From Pantoea sp. SOD02 (GTDB taxonomy: Bacteria; Pseudomonadota; Gammaproteobacteria; Enterobacterales; Enterobacteriaceae), in assembly GCF_024707505.1 (NCBI RefSeq), contig NZ_CP102604.1, positions 1,488,001 to 1,552,000 of the forward strand: a stretch of DNA of 64,000 nt. The letters run 5' to 3'. How positions within the stretch are numbered: the first letter of the stretch is position 1; the number at the start of each line of letters is the position of its first letter. The position numbers were made by a program, and so were the translations under genes. Shown one piece after another: positions 40,687-48,484 of the stretch. The notes beneath the pieces were generated by a model, which saw only the letters and a list, made by a program, of their open reading frames with translations, ran no database searches and was not told the DNA's origin.

Positions 40687-41238
40687 TTATACCGCTTGTG
40701 CGTAGGGTTGGTGGCGACGATGCAGCGCGTGCCAGAAGGTATCCAGCGCTTCGTCAATGCGTTGCGACAGCAGCGGATCGAGCAGCGGCTGGCGATCGTA
40801 ATCAGTAATCTGGCCGTCAGTGGCGAACACGCCGTGCAACACTTCCTGCGCCTTCAGCGCATTCAGCACCGGCTTCAGCGCGTAATCCACCGCCAGCAGA
40901 TGTGACGCGCTGCCGCCGCTTGCCAGTGGCAGCACCACTTTGTGCTCCAGCGCGCGCTCTGGCAGCAGATCGAGCAGAGTTTTCAGTGCGCCAGAAAACG
41001 AAGCTTTATAAATAGGCGTGGCGACAATCACGCCATCTGCCAGCGCCAAATCAGCTTTCAACGCGGCTAAGGCAGGTGAATCGAAGCGTGCATAGAGCAA
41101 ATCTTCAGGCTGGAAGTTGTGAATATTCCACGGAATCACTTCAACGCCGCGTGCTTCCAGCGCGTGCTGGCAAAGGCTCAGCAGCGCAGTAGAGCGTGAA
41201 GGGTAGCGAGGGCTGCCCGCCAGCGTAATAACCCGCAT
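40687..41238 (-). CDS. ssuE: NAD(P)H-dependent FMN reductase SsuE
   Basis: Supplies FMNH2 to SsuD. 183 residues, flavodoxin-like fold with the FMN phosphate-binding loop LAGSPRYPSRST near the N-terminus and TPIYKASFSGALK, LASGGSASHLLAVDYAL. First gene of the operon. ATG at 41238 with AAGGAG 5 bases upstream; a GTG two codons earlier abuts that site and is less likely. In E. coli the operon is induced by sulfur limitation through the LysR-type regulators CysB and Cbl. Confidence 0.95.
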   Translation of the reverse strand: MRVITLAGSPRYPSRSTALLSLCQHALEARGVEVIPWNIHNFQPEDLLYARFDSPALAALKADLALADGVIVATPIYKASFSGALKTLLDLLPERALEHKVVLPLASGGSASHLLAVDYALKPVLNALKAQEVLHGVFATDGQITDYDRQPLLDPLLSQRIDEALDTFWHALHRRHQPYAQAV

Positions 41239-41249
41239 GGTCACTCCTT

Positions 41250-41264
41250 ATAACTGAAAGTTAT
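41250..41264. promoter_or_regulatory. perfect palindrome upstream of ssuE (LysR-type T-N11-A)
   Basis: ATAACT-GAA-AGTTAT, a perfect 6+3+6 dyad 12 bp upstream of the ssuE start. The inner 13 bases obey T-N11-A, the general box of LysR-type regulators, the class to which CysB and Cbl belong. It overlaps the leader close to the ribosome site, so it may be an operator or an mRNA hairpin. Function is inferred only. Confidence 0.45.
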
Positions 41265-41993
41265 TGATTATCTGATATTCAGAACTGATGTATTCAATAC
41301 TGTCAGAGCAGGCAGCGAGGCTTAAATGATTTATCTGGTAATCCTAAGTCGCAAAATGGGATAGCCAGCGACATATAAAGGAAGGGTAAAAAAGCTGCCG
41401 ATGGGTACTTAGGCATAATCTGAAAAGCGGTGCAGGAAGTAGGCGGTTATATAAATCCTGAGGCCCATTGGACTGAGTTTAATGATTAAGGGTCGTAATG
41501 CATGGGTAAAACAGAGGAGTAACCGGAGAAATATATTTACACAGACCACGTGGATACCGGATAAATGCGGTGGTTACTATTGAAAGATATGGGGAAAAAC
41601 CATCAATTCACCACTATTCATTTTTTTATGAATCGGATTAAACTTAGCAAGCTTTGATTGTTTCCTAATATACCGTGGTTTTTATTTCGCGAAATTTATG
41701 TCGAAACGCGAATAAAGGTTAATAAAATACGTGCCATTCATCTCGCTGGTTACAACTAATGCAAATTTGCGCAGATCAACTTCACACTTCATGCAGTCGC
41801 GCTAAACAATGAATCTCTTAAGTTACGTGTTAATGCTATTAGTGGTTGGAATTACAATCCCCGGCCTGTTTATAATTGGTTGAGCTAATTTCCGCTAGAA
41901 CACGATAACGATATTTCACTTATTTATTTACGCCCGCGTTTTGTGGCGTGAACTGCCGTTGCGGCAAGCTAATTTATTCTTAGGGAGATAAAT
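41265..41993. other. long AT-rich intergenic leader between ssuE and the polysaccharide module
   Basis: About 730 bp with no ORF above 25 codons that I would defend. It is visibly more AT-rich than its neighbours and holds several short dyads, for example TTTCGCGAAA near 41687 and ATTCAT/ATGAAT at 41616-41633. It must contain the ssuE promoter on one side and the promoter of the gene at 41994 on the other. Length and composition are typical of silenced or multiply regulated surface-polysaccharide loci. I looked for a JUMPstart/ops element and a full RcsAB box and did not find convincing ones. Confidence 0.6.
41809..41883 (+). CDS. possible 24-residue hydrophobic peptide
   Basis: ATG at 41809 to TGA at 41881-41883. 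It encodes a peptide beginning MNLLSYVLMLLVVG and ending PGLFIIG, almost entirely Leu/Val/Ile/Met/Gly, enough for one membrane helix. No Shine-Dalgarno sequence precedes it (GCGCTAAACA), and a 24-codon frame can arise by chance. Listed because small single-helix proteins are often missed and this one lies alone in the leader of a polysaccharide module. Confidence 0.2.
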   Translation: MNLLSYVLMLLVVGITIPGLFIIG

Positions 41994-42821
41994 ATGGGTA
42001 GTTCTTCATTTGCTCAGGATTTAACTGAGCAGCAGGTCGTGCCTGCCACCTTCAATCGCATCTCACCCTCACCTAAACCAGAAGAAGAGCTGGTGTGTTA
42101 TTGGCTGCAACCCGATGCCGCAGGCGCGCATCTTACTTCTTCATTGCTACCAACCTTCCCACACAGCACGCCGGCAGAAGATGACTTCCTGCTGTTCAGC
42201 GCGGAGCGCAGCGCCTTGCCGGCCAGCCTGCTGCAGGATGTGGCGAAGCTCAGTGACCAGCGTCCAGAGCTGAACTGCTTTATTATCTCGCTGGCGAAGC
42301 GCGACTTGGCGAACGGCTTACACTCGTCTCTGCAGCTGTTTCAGCAACTGCATGAGCAACGCTGGTGGCAGCAGGGCGGCTTTGCGGTGATCTTGCGTGC
42401 TGGCCTGGCCCGCGTGGGTGCGCCGCTGACACGTATTCAGGATGTGATGCTGGCCGGATTACTGCATACGCAAACGGCGTGGGTGCTCGACTACGCCAGC
42501 GAAGCGTCGCTGACCACCAAAGCCGATGCCGTGCCGCGCTTAACTTATCAGCAATTTATTACTGATTATGAAAAACTCACGCGTTTGTCACACTATATTC
42601 CGGAGCGAAACCGCTATCGGGAAAGTTATTTACGCAGCGGCTTATTACAATTAGTCCAGTACGAGTTAAGTGGCGCGGCGAAATTCTCAGATAATACCCG
42701 CCATGCATTAACCTACTTTGCGGAAAACTTCCCGGCCAAGGGTGCAATGGAAAAACTTATGTTGAAACAACCTGACATCTATTTCTCCATGATGAAAATG
42801 AGAAAAAGGCTGGGCGCTTAG
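41994..42821 (+). CDS. unrecognised cytosolic protein, first gene of polysaccharide module
   Basis: 275 residues, no signal peptide or membrane segment, so probably cytosolic. ATG with AGGGAG 7 bases upstream, so it is a well-formed gene. The middle part (about 94-170, from CFIISLAKRD to TAWVLDYASE) reads like an alpha/beta domain. By eye it resembles the degenerate receiver-like domain of the cellulose regulator BcsE (hydrophobic strand, helix ending LHEQRW, strand VILRAG, then R-x2-D and LLxxG). That resemblance is weak and may be wrong. The C-terminus is basic (MMKMRKRLGA). It stands 97 bp upstream of a flippase and is probably co-transcribed with it, so a role in control or assembly of a polysaccharide is a reasonable guess, not a finding. 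Confidence 0.85.
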   Translation: MGSSSFAQDLTEQQVVPATFNRISPSPKPEEELVCYWLQPDAAGAHLTSSLLPTFPHSTPAEDDFLLFSAERSALPASLLQDVAKLSDQRPELNCFIISLAKRDLANGLHSSLQLFQQLHEQRWWQQGGFAVILRAGLARVGAPLTRIQDVMLAGLLHTQTAWVLDYASEASLTTKADAVPRLTYQQFITDYEKLTRLSHYIPERNRYRESYLRSGLLQLVQYELSGAAKFSDNTRHALTYFAENFPAKGAMEKLMLKQPDIYFSMMKMRKRLGA

Positions 42822-42856
42822 CACCAAGGTTAATTTTAAGAATAACTCCGGTGTGC

Positions 42857-42879
42857 GCGTGAATACTTTTATGTCACGC
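42857..42879 (+). other. hairpin inside the polysaccharide module
   Basis: GCGTGA (42857-42862) pairs with TCACGC (42874-42879) around 11 bases, between the first gene and the flippase, with no T tract after it. It may be an mRNA processing or pausing element. Confidence 0.3.
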
Positions 42880-42918
42880 TTAAGGCCACTGAGATAATCC
42901 CCAGATGCCAAAACACCT

Positions 42919-44436
42919 ATGTCTATAAAACGTAACGCGATTGCCAACTATGTTGGTCAAATCTATCTGACGCTGTCAGGTATTTTGGTTGTACCACTTT
43001 ATATTCAACACTTAGGAATGGAAGCCTACGGTTTAGTGGGCTTCTTTTCGATCTTATTAACCTGGCTGCAATTACTCGATGCCGGCGTTTCCACCACCTT
43101 AATGCGGGAAGCGGCGCGCTATCGTGCCAATCAGTCGGAATTCGTCTGGTTCCCGGCGCTGTTTGCCACGCTGACCAAATTCTTCCTGTTCTCTACCATT
43201 GTGCTGGTGGTGTTGGGCTGGCTGGCAACGCCGTGGATTGCCACGCACTGGCTGGATGCGCGTCATCTTCCGGCGGGTGATGTGGTGATTGCCGTGGCGA
43301 TTATGGTGATTACCGCCGCGATTCGCTGGCGCACCAGTCCGTATCGCAGCGTGATTGTCGGCTTCGAACATCAAGTCTGGCTGAACGGCGTCAACCTGGT
43401 CATCACCACCTTACGCACCTTCGGCGCAGTGCTGGTGATTCAGTTCTTCTCCAATCCGGTATTGGCGTTCTTTATCTGGCAGCTGCTGGTGTCGATTGCC
43501 GAAGCGGCCTGCTGTATCTACAAGTCCTGCCAGCTGATTCCAAAGGCGGCACGCAAAGAGAAGCGCGGCGATCTGAAAGAGGTACTGAAACCCTTTATTC
43601 GTTTTGCCCTCAGCGCGGCATTCTCCAGTGCGGTGTGGACCTTTATTTCGCAAATCGACCGATTGGTACTTTCTAAGACGCTGCCGCTAAGCGAATACGG
43701 TTCGTTTACCGTGGTGGCGACGGCTGCGACCGGCATTCTGTTGCTCAGTAGTCCGATAATGCAGGCGATTGTGCCACGTATGACCGGCATGAAAACTCGT
43801 AAAGAGGGCGATGCGGAGTCGCTGAAACTCTATCGCTACACCACGCAGGCGGTGGCGATCTTTATGGCACCGCTCAGCATCACTATCGCCTGTTACGCCG
43901 GCCCGCTGCTGTGGGCGTGGACGCAGAAGAGTCAGATTGTTGATGAGATGTCGTTTGTTCTCAGCCTGTACGCGTTGGGCAGCGGCATTCAGGCCATCTG
44001 TGGCTTGCTCTATCACCTGCAATACATCAACGGCAACCTCAAGCTGCACATGAAAGGCTTCACCTGCTTTGCCGTGCTGCTGGTGCCGCTCAACATCTGG
44101 TGCGCTATTCACTACGGCGCGTTGGGCACCGGTTGGTTGTGGCTGGGGCAAAACATCTTCTATTTGGTGGGTTGGGCGTGGCTGGTGCATCGCCGTTTCG
44201 CGCCTGGCATTCATTTCACCTGGTTAACCCGCGACGTAATGCTGATTTGGGCGGTATCCGCCGCCATCGCCTGGTTAAGCACTTTCTTGCCGATCGAGTG
44301 GAATCAAAATCGTTGGATCAACCTGCTGTGGCTCGGCTTGATTGGCGCGTTCAATCTTGGTGTCTGCTGCCTGCTGCACAGCGTGGTGTTGAAGCGTCTC
44401 AAAATTCCGTTGTTTAACGTTGAGGAAAGAGGATGA
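42919..44436 (+). CDS. Wzx-type polysaccharide flippase (MOP superfamily)
   Basis: 505 residues with roughly 12-14 membrane helices. The N-terminus NAIANYVGQIYLTLSGILVVPLYIQHLGMEAYGLVGFF is typical of polysaccharide-translocating MOP proteins, with the conserved helix 2 region LLDAGVSTTLMREAARYRA and later FISQIDRLVLSKTLPLSEYGSFTV. Such proteins flip undecaprenyl-diphosphate-linked oligosaccharides across the inner membrane. Specificity cannot be read. No clear Shine-Dalgarno precedes ATG 42919, suggesting coupling or weak initiation. The stop overlaps the glycosyltransferase start by 4 bases. No polymerase or initiating transferase is nearby, so it probably serves a repeat unit made by another locus. 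Confidence 0.88.
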   Translation: MSIKRNAIANYVGQIYLTLSGILVVPLYIQHLGMEAYGLVGFFSILLTWLQLLDAGVSTTLMREAARYRANQSEFVWFPALFATLTKFFLFSTIVLVVLGWLATPWIATHWLDARHLPAGDVVIAVAIMVITAAIRWRTSPYRSVIVGFEHQVWLNGVNLVITTLRTFGAVLVIQFFSNPVLAFFIWQLLVSIAEAACCIYKSCQLIPKAARKEKRGDLKEVLKPFIRFALSAAFSSAVWTFISQIDRLVLSKTLPLSEYGSFTVVATAATGILLLSSPIMQAIVPRMTGMKTRKEGDAESLKLYRYTTQAVAIFMAPLSITIACYAGPLLWAWTQKSQIVDEMSFVLSLYALGSGIQAICGLLYHLQYINGNLKLHMKGFTCFAVLLVPLNIWCAIHYGALGTGWLWLGQNIFYLVGWAWLVHRRFAPGIHFTWLTRDVMLIWAVSAAIAWLSTFLPIEWNQNRWINLLWLGLIGAFNLGVCCLLHSVVLKRLKIPLFNVEERG

Positions 44437-45440
44437 GCATGATGTCATCTCACCGTATCCCTACGGTTTCGGTCATCATTCCGAACTGGAATTGCGCGCC
44501 CTGGCTGCCAGAAGCGATGAGTTCTTTGTTGCGGCAGTCATCGCCGCCGGAACAGATCATTGTTATCGACGATGGCTCCAGCGATAGCAGCGTGGCCTGG
44601 CTAACGGCATTTGCGGCCCAGCATCCGCAGGTGATGCTGCTGAGCGGTGAGCGCGGTGGCGTCAGTGCCGCGCGTATGAAAGGGCTCTCAGTAGCAACCG
44701 GCGATTTTGTTTACTTCATGGATGCGGATGATTTTGTCTCCACTGACTTGTTCGCCGACTTCCGTCGCGTGCAGGCGCGCCATGAGGATATTGACCTGTT
44801 CTGCTTTGGCGCAAAAATGTTCTTCGATCTGCCCGCCGCGCAGCGTCACTATCAAACCATTCATCAGCGTCACGTCAGTGGATTATTGCCCGGCGGCAGC
44901 ACCAGCTTGCGTACGCTGATGCAGCATCAGTCGGCGCACCGCGTGGTGTGGAGCAGCATCATTTCGCGTCGCTTAATTGATCAACTGGCGCTGCAGTTTC
45001 TGCCGATCCAGAACCATGAAGATGCACCGTACATGTTTGCGCTCTATCTGCAGGCGCGTAACATCTATTGCACTAGCCAAAGCTATTATTACAAGCGCTT
45101 TATGCTGACTTCGCTGTCGCAAAGCACGCGCGATTTTTCCTACGTGAAAAACTACTTTATTGCGCGTGAAAGCAGCGAACAGTTCCTGCGTGACCAGCAA
45201 TTGCCGGTGGATGCAGCCTTGCTGGATAGCTATTACCAAACGGTGATGCACAGCTGCCTGGCGCAGATCCGCAAAAATCACATGGTGATTCCGACAGATT
45301 GGCAGCCGCAGGTGAATCAGCTGGTGCGCAATGTGTTGCAGCACAGCGCGCGTCTGAAGCTGATGTGGTACTGCCCGACGATTTACAGTGGCCTGCAGGC
45401 GTGTCGTGAACAGCTTGGCCGCTATTCTGCACGACGCTGA
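44433..45440 (+). CDS. family 2 glycosyltransferase
   Basis: 335 residues, GT-A fold. VSVIIPNWNCAPWLPEAMSSLLRQS opens the nucleotide-sugar domain; IDDGSSD lies at 45-51; the metal-binding DADD is at 97-100 in YFMDADDFVS; the helix GGVSAARMKGL precedes it. The C-terminal half (about 180-335) is less typical and probably forms the acceptor site. No membrane helices, so it would act on the cytosolic face, adding one sugar to a lipid-linked acceptor. Overlaps the flippase by ATGA, with GAGGA 6 bases upstream. Donor and acceptor are unknown. Confidence 0.88.
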   Translation: MSMMSSHRIPTVSVIIPNWNCAPWLPEAMSSLLRQSSPPEQIIVIDDGSSDSSVAWLTAFAAQHPQVMLLSGERGGVSAARMKGLSVATGDFVYFMDADDFVSTDLFADFRRVQARHEDIDLFCFGAKMFFDLPAAQRHYQTIHQRHVSGLLPGGSTSLRTLMQHQSAHRVVWSSIISRRLIDQLALQFLPIQNHEDAPYMFALYLQARNIYCTSQSYYYKRFMLTSLSQSTRDFSYVKNYFIARESSEQFLRDQQLPVDAALLDSYYQTVMHSCLAQIRKNHMVIPTDWQPQVNQLVRNVLQHSARLKLMWYCPTIYSGLQACREQLGRYSARR

Positions 45441-45478
45441 TAACGATCAAATTGTGATGCAGTAGAACAATTTACTTT

Positions 45479-45508
45479 TGCGCCAGAGCACCTTACCATT
45501 CTGGCGCA
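45479..45508 (+). terminator. hairpin between glycosyltransferase gene and pyrD
   Basis: Nine-bp perfect stem TGCGCCAGA (45479-45487) / TCTGGCGCA (45500-45508), 12-base loop, followed by CATTTTCCC. It probably ends the polysaccharide module; because it lies 52 bp from pyrD it could also belong to the pyrD leader. Confidence 0.6.
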
Positions 45509-45559
45509 CATTTTCCCGTGCACCCCGACTTCCCTGGTTTCCGTCATTGAGGAGAGTGC

Positions 45560-46570
45560 ATGTTATATCCTATCGTCCGGCCGGCGCTGTTTAAGCTTGA
45601 TCCTGAGCGTGCGCACGAACTCACCTTTCAACAACTGCGTTTTATCAGCGGCACCCCGCTGGAAGGGCTGATTCGCCAGTCGCTGCCATCCCGTCCGGTC
45701 ACCTGCATGGGATTAACCTTCCCGAACGCGCTCGGCTTAGCGGCCGGCCTCGACAAAAATGCCGAGTGCATTGATGCCTTCGGCGCGATGGGCTTTGGTT
45801 TTGTCGAAGTGGGAACGGTAACGCCGCTGGCGCAACCGGGAAATGATAAACCGCGTATGTTCCGCTTAGTGCCTGCGGAAGGGATTATTAACCGCATGGG
45901 GTTTAATAATCACGGCGTTGATCATCTCATTGCCAACGTCAAAAAGTCGCGCTTTAAAGGCATTCTCGGCATCAATATTGGCAAAAATAAAGATACGCCG
46001 GTGGAAAATGGCAAAGACGATTATCTGATCTGCATGGAAAAGGTATATGCCCACGCCGGTTATATTGCCATCAATATTTCCTCACCGAACACGCCAGGAT
46101 TACGTACGCTGCAATATGGTGAAGCGCTGGACGATCTTCTCTCTGCCATCAAATTAAAACAGCAAGAGCTGCAAGAACGGCACCTTAAATATGTGCCGGT
46201 GGCGGTAAAGATCGCGCCGGATCTTACCGAAGAAGAATTGATCCAGGTTGCTGACAGTTTGCTGCGCCACAATATTGATGGTGTGATTGCCACCAATACC
46301 ACGCTCGATCGTTCGCTGGTGACCGGCCTTAAATATGCCGAAGAAGCGGGTGGATTAAGTGGTCGTCCGGTGCAATCACGCAGCACCGAAGTGATTCGCC
46401 GCCTGGCGCAAGAGCTGCAGGGCCGCTTACCTATTATTGGCGTCGGTGGTATTGATTCGCTGGTTTCTGCGCGCGAGAAAATTGCCGCAGGTGCAACATT
46501 AGTGCAGATATACTCCGGATTTATTTATAAAGGCCCAGGCTTAATTAAAGATATCGTGACCCACCTCTAA
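45560..46570 (+). CDS. pyrD: dihydroorotate dehydrogenase (quinone) PyrD
   Basis: Class 2 membrane-associated flavoenzyme, oxidising dihydroorotate to orotate with quinone as acceptor in pyrimidine synthesis. 336 residues. The N-terminal helical extension ([24 protein letters not shown]) is the class 2 quinone-tunnel element. [31 protein letters not shown] is the core signature; catalytic Ser175 lies in [15 protein letters not shown] after GAGGAGAG. Confidence 0.98.
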   Translation: MLYPIVRPALFKLDPERAHELTFQQLRFISGTPLEGLIRQSLPSRPVTCMGLTFPNALGLAAGLDKNAECIDAFGAMGFGFVEVGTVTPLAQPGNDKPRMFRLVPAEGIINRMGFNNHGVDHLIANVKKSRFKGILGINIGKNKDTPVENGKDDYLICMEKVYAHAGYIAINISSPNTPGLRTLQYGEALDDLLSAIKLKQQELQERHLKYVPVAVKIAPDLTEEELIQVADSLLRHNIDGVIATNTTLDRSLVTGLKYAEEAGGLSGRPVQSRSTEVIRRLAQELQGRLPIIGVGGIDSLVSAREKIAAGATLVQIYSGFIYKGPGLIKDIVTHL

Positions 46571-46590
46571 GACATTTCCCACTTTACTGC

Positions 46591-46625
46591 GCCGAGGGGT
46601 TTATTTATCCCTTCGGCTCGTTTAT
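46591..46625 (+). terminator. terminator after pyrD
   Basis: GCCGAGGGG (46591-46599) pairs with CCCTTCGGC (46609-46617) with one G-U pair and a 9-base loop, followed by TCGTTTAT. Confidence 0.65.
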
Positions 46626-46718
46626 ATTTTGTCCTGCTGGTGCATTTTTCAGCTTTTTCTCAGCTTTATTTTTTTAATTAAGCGCCATTTAGCGCAGCGA
46701 TAAACCACAGGGCAGATC

Positions 46719-47261
46719 ATGAAAATCAAACCTGATGACAACTGGCGTTGGTATTTCGACGCAGAGCATGACCGCATGATGCTGGATTTAGCCGACGGCA
46801 TGTTATTTCGCTCGCGCTTCTCGCGCAAAATGCTGACGCCTGATGCATTTAATATCAGCGGCTTTTGCGTTGATGACGCCGCGCTCTATTTTACTTTTGA
46901 AGAACGTTGCCGTCAGAGTGGATTAAAAGGCGATCAGCGTGCCGAATTAGTTTTAAACGCGCTGGTGGCCAGCCGTTTTCTCAAACCCTTGATGCCTAAA
47001 AGCTGGCACTTTACTAATCACGCGCACAGCTGGCAGCCGGCTGCGGGCGATATGGTGGCGGTGACGCTGGCCGATAGCGGCGAGCAGGCACGACTGTTTG
47101 TGGTTGAAAGCGGTGAAAATGCGGCGCTGTGCTTATTAGCGCAAAATGCGTTAACCGTGGCGGGTAAAGGTATGCAGTTGGGTGATGCGATCAAGATCAT
47201 GAACGATCGTTTACGTCCACAGCAGCAGGAACAAACCGCCCACTTTGCGCGGGCGGTGTAA
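46719..47261 (+). CDS. zapC: cell division protein ZapC
   Basis: Cytosolic Z-ring-associated protein that promotes FtsZ bundling. 180 residues, identical in length to E. coli, with the conserved opening [31 protein letters not shown] and [29 protein letters not shown]. Convergent with ycbX, whose stop lies 5 bp beyond. Confidence 0.95.
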   Translation: MKIKPDDNWRWYFDAEHDRMMLDLADGMLFRSRFSRKMLTPDAFNISGFCVDDAALYFTFEERCRQSGLKGDQRAELVLNALVASRFLKPLMPKSWHFTNHAHSWQPAAGDMVAVTLADSGEQARLFVVESGENAALCLLAQNALTVAGKGMQLGDAIKIMNDRLRPQQQEQTAHFARAV

Positions 47262-47266
47262 TCGGC

Positions 47267-48376
47267 TTACGCCAGTTCGATATCGCCTGCCGGAATACAG
47301 CTGCAGCTTAAGATCGTGCCATCTGCGCGCACAGCGCTTTTCTTCAGTGCTTTCACTTCACCCGCGACCAACGTCACTTTGCAGCTGCCACAAAGTCCGG
47401 CGCGGCATGAGTAGGGAATGCGGAAACCCTGCATCTCCAGCTGTTCCAGCAACACTTGCTGATTGTCGCCGCTAAAGCGCGCACCCTGATAATCAATGGT
47501 TACTGTACTGTGACTGCTGGCGGCCGGCGCCAGCGTTTCGACCACGGCACCCGCACCGTAAGCGCGCGGCGTTTGCTTCTCTAAAATGGTCACCGCATCG
47601 CCGACGCGAATAATGCCGCTGTTGAGCGCAATCAAATTCAGACCGAAATCGATGTCGCCGCTGCCATCCTGCGCGCTGCGGAAACCCTGCAAGGTGGTAA
47701 GCGGTTCGCCATTAGGATGTTTACGGCCGGTTTCGGTGCCGACAGTGGTAAACACGCAGCGGCTGCACGGCTTCGGCATCTCAAAGGTGATCTCGCCAAT
47801 TTGCAGACGCTTCCAGCTATCTTCTTCCCACGCGGCCGCGCCGCTTACTACCAGATTGGGTCGGAACTGCTCAACGCGCACGCTGGCCGGACAGCGCTGT
47901 TGCAGATCCTGCAATGAGGCCATGTTCACCAGCAGGTAGGGAAAACCGTCGGCAAAGCTCAGCGGCACGTGATCAAAACGTTTCACGCGGCGCGTCGGTT
48001 CCGCGCCGGTCCAGCGCAGTTGCACCGGACGCGGGAAGAAGGTGCTCAACCAGCTATTGATCGTTTCCGGTGCAATACGCGCGGTAAAATGATTGCCCCA
48101 TACTTCGGTAGGTGACTGCTCAGCGGTGAAATCACTGAAGCGAATCAGCGCCTGCGATCCATCCGGTGCTTGTAAAAACAGGCCATCCGGCAGCAGCGCA
48201 GGTGTGAAACGCACCATTTCCGGAAACTGGCGCGCGGTCACAAACGTGCCGTCCAGTTCGGTCACCATAAAGATGCGATCAAAGCCCAGACCGCTTTCCA
48301 GCACCTGCGCATGTGACAGTTGCAGACCGCGCATAGATTTAACGGGATGGATGTAAAGGCGTGAAAGCGTAATCAT
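47267..48376 (-). CDS. ycbX: YcbX, MOSC and 2Fe-2S domain protein
   Basis: Molybdenum-cofactor sulfurase C-terminal (MOSC) domain protein that in E. coli detoxifies N-hydroxylated base analogues such as 6-hydroxylaminopurine. 369 residues. N-terminal beta-barrel ([14 protein letters not shown]), MOSC domain with the conserved cysteine in [11 protein letters not shown], and a C-terminal plant-type ferredoxin domain with [13 protein letters not shown] and a final cysteine (LSCSC). I start at ATG 48376, five bases after GGAG; two GTG codons upstream are less well placed. Confidence 0.94.
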   Translation of the reverse strand: MITLSRLYIHPVKSMRGLQLSHAQVLESGLGFDRIFMVTELDGTFVTARQFPEMVRFTPALLPDGLFLQAPDGSQALIRFSDFTAEQSPTEVWGNHFTARIAPETINSWLSTFFPRPVQLRWTGAEPTRRVKRFDHVPLSFADGFPYLLVNMASLQDLQQRCPASVRVEQFRPNLVVSGAAAWEEDSWKRLQIGEITFEMPKPCSRCVFTTVGTETGRKHPNGEPLTTLQGFRSAQDGSGDIDFGLNLIALNSGIIRVGDAVTILEKQTPRAYGAGAVVETLAPAASSHSTVTIDYQGARFSGDNQQVLLEQLEMQGFRIPYSCRAGLCGSCKVTLVAGEVKALKKSAVRADGTILSCSCIPAGDIELA

Positions 48377-48484
48377 CACCACTCCAGAAATAGGGTCATA
48401 AGTTTAAAAGAAGCTAACTTTATGACATAGCACGCTGATTCGCTATAATGCGCAGCAATTTAAGCAAGAGTAAAAAGTGACGAT

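Noticed and set aside
41395-41475. JUMPstart/ops-like sequence and RcsAB-like box in the polysaccharide leader
   Set aside because: GGCGGT near 41442 matches only the first six bases of the ops element, and TTAGGCATAATCTGA needs an inserted base to fit the RcsAB consensus. Neither is good enough to annotate.
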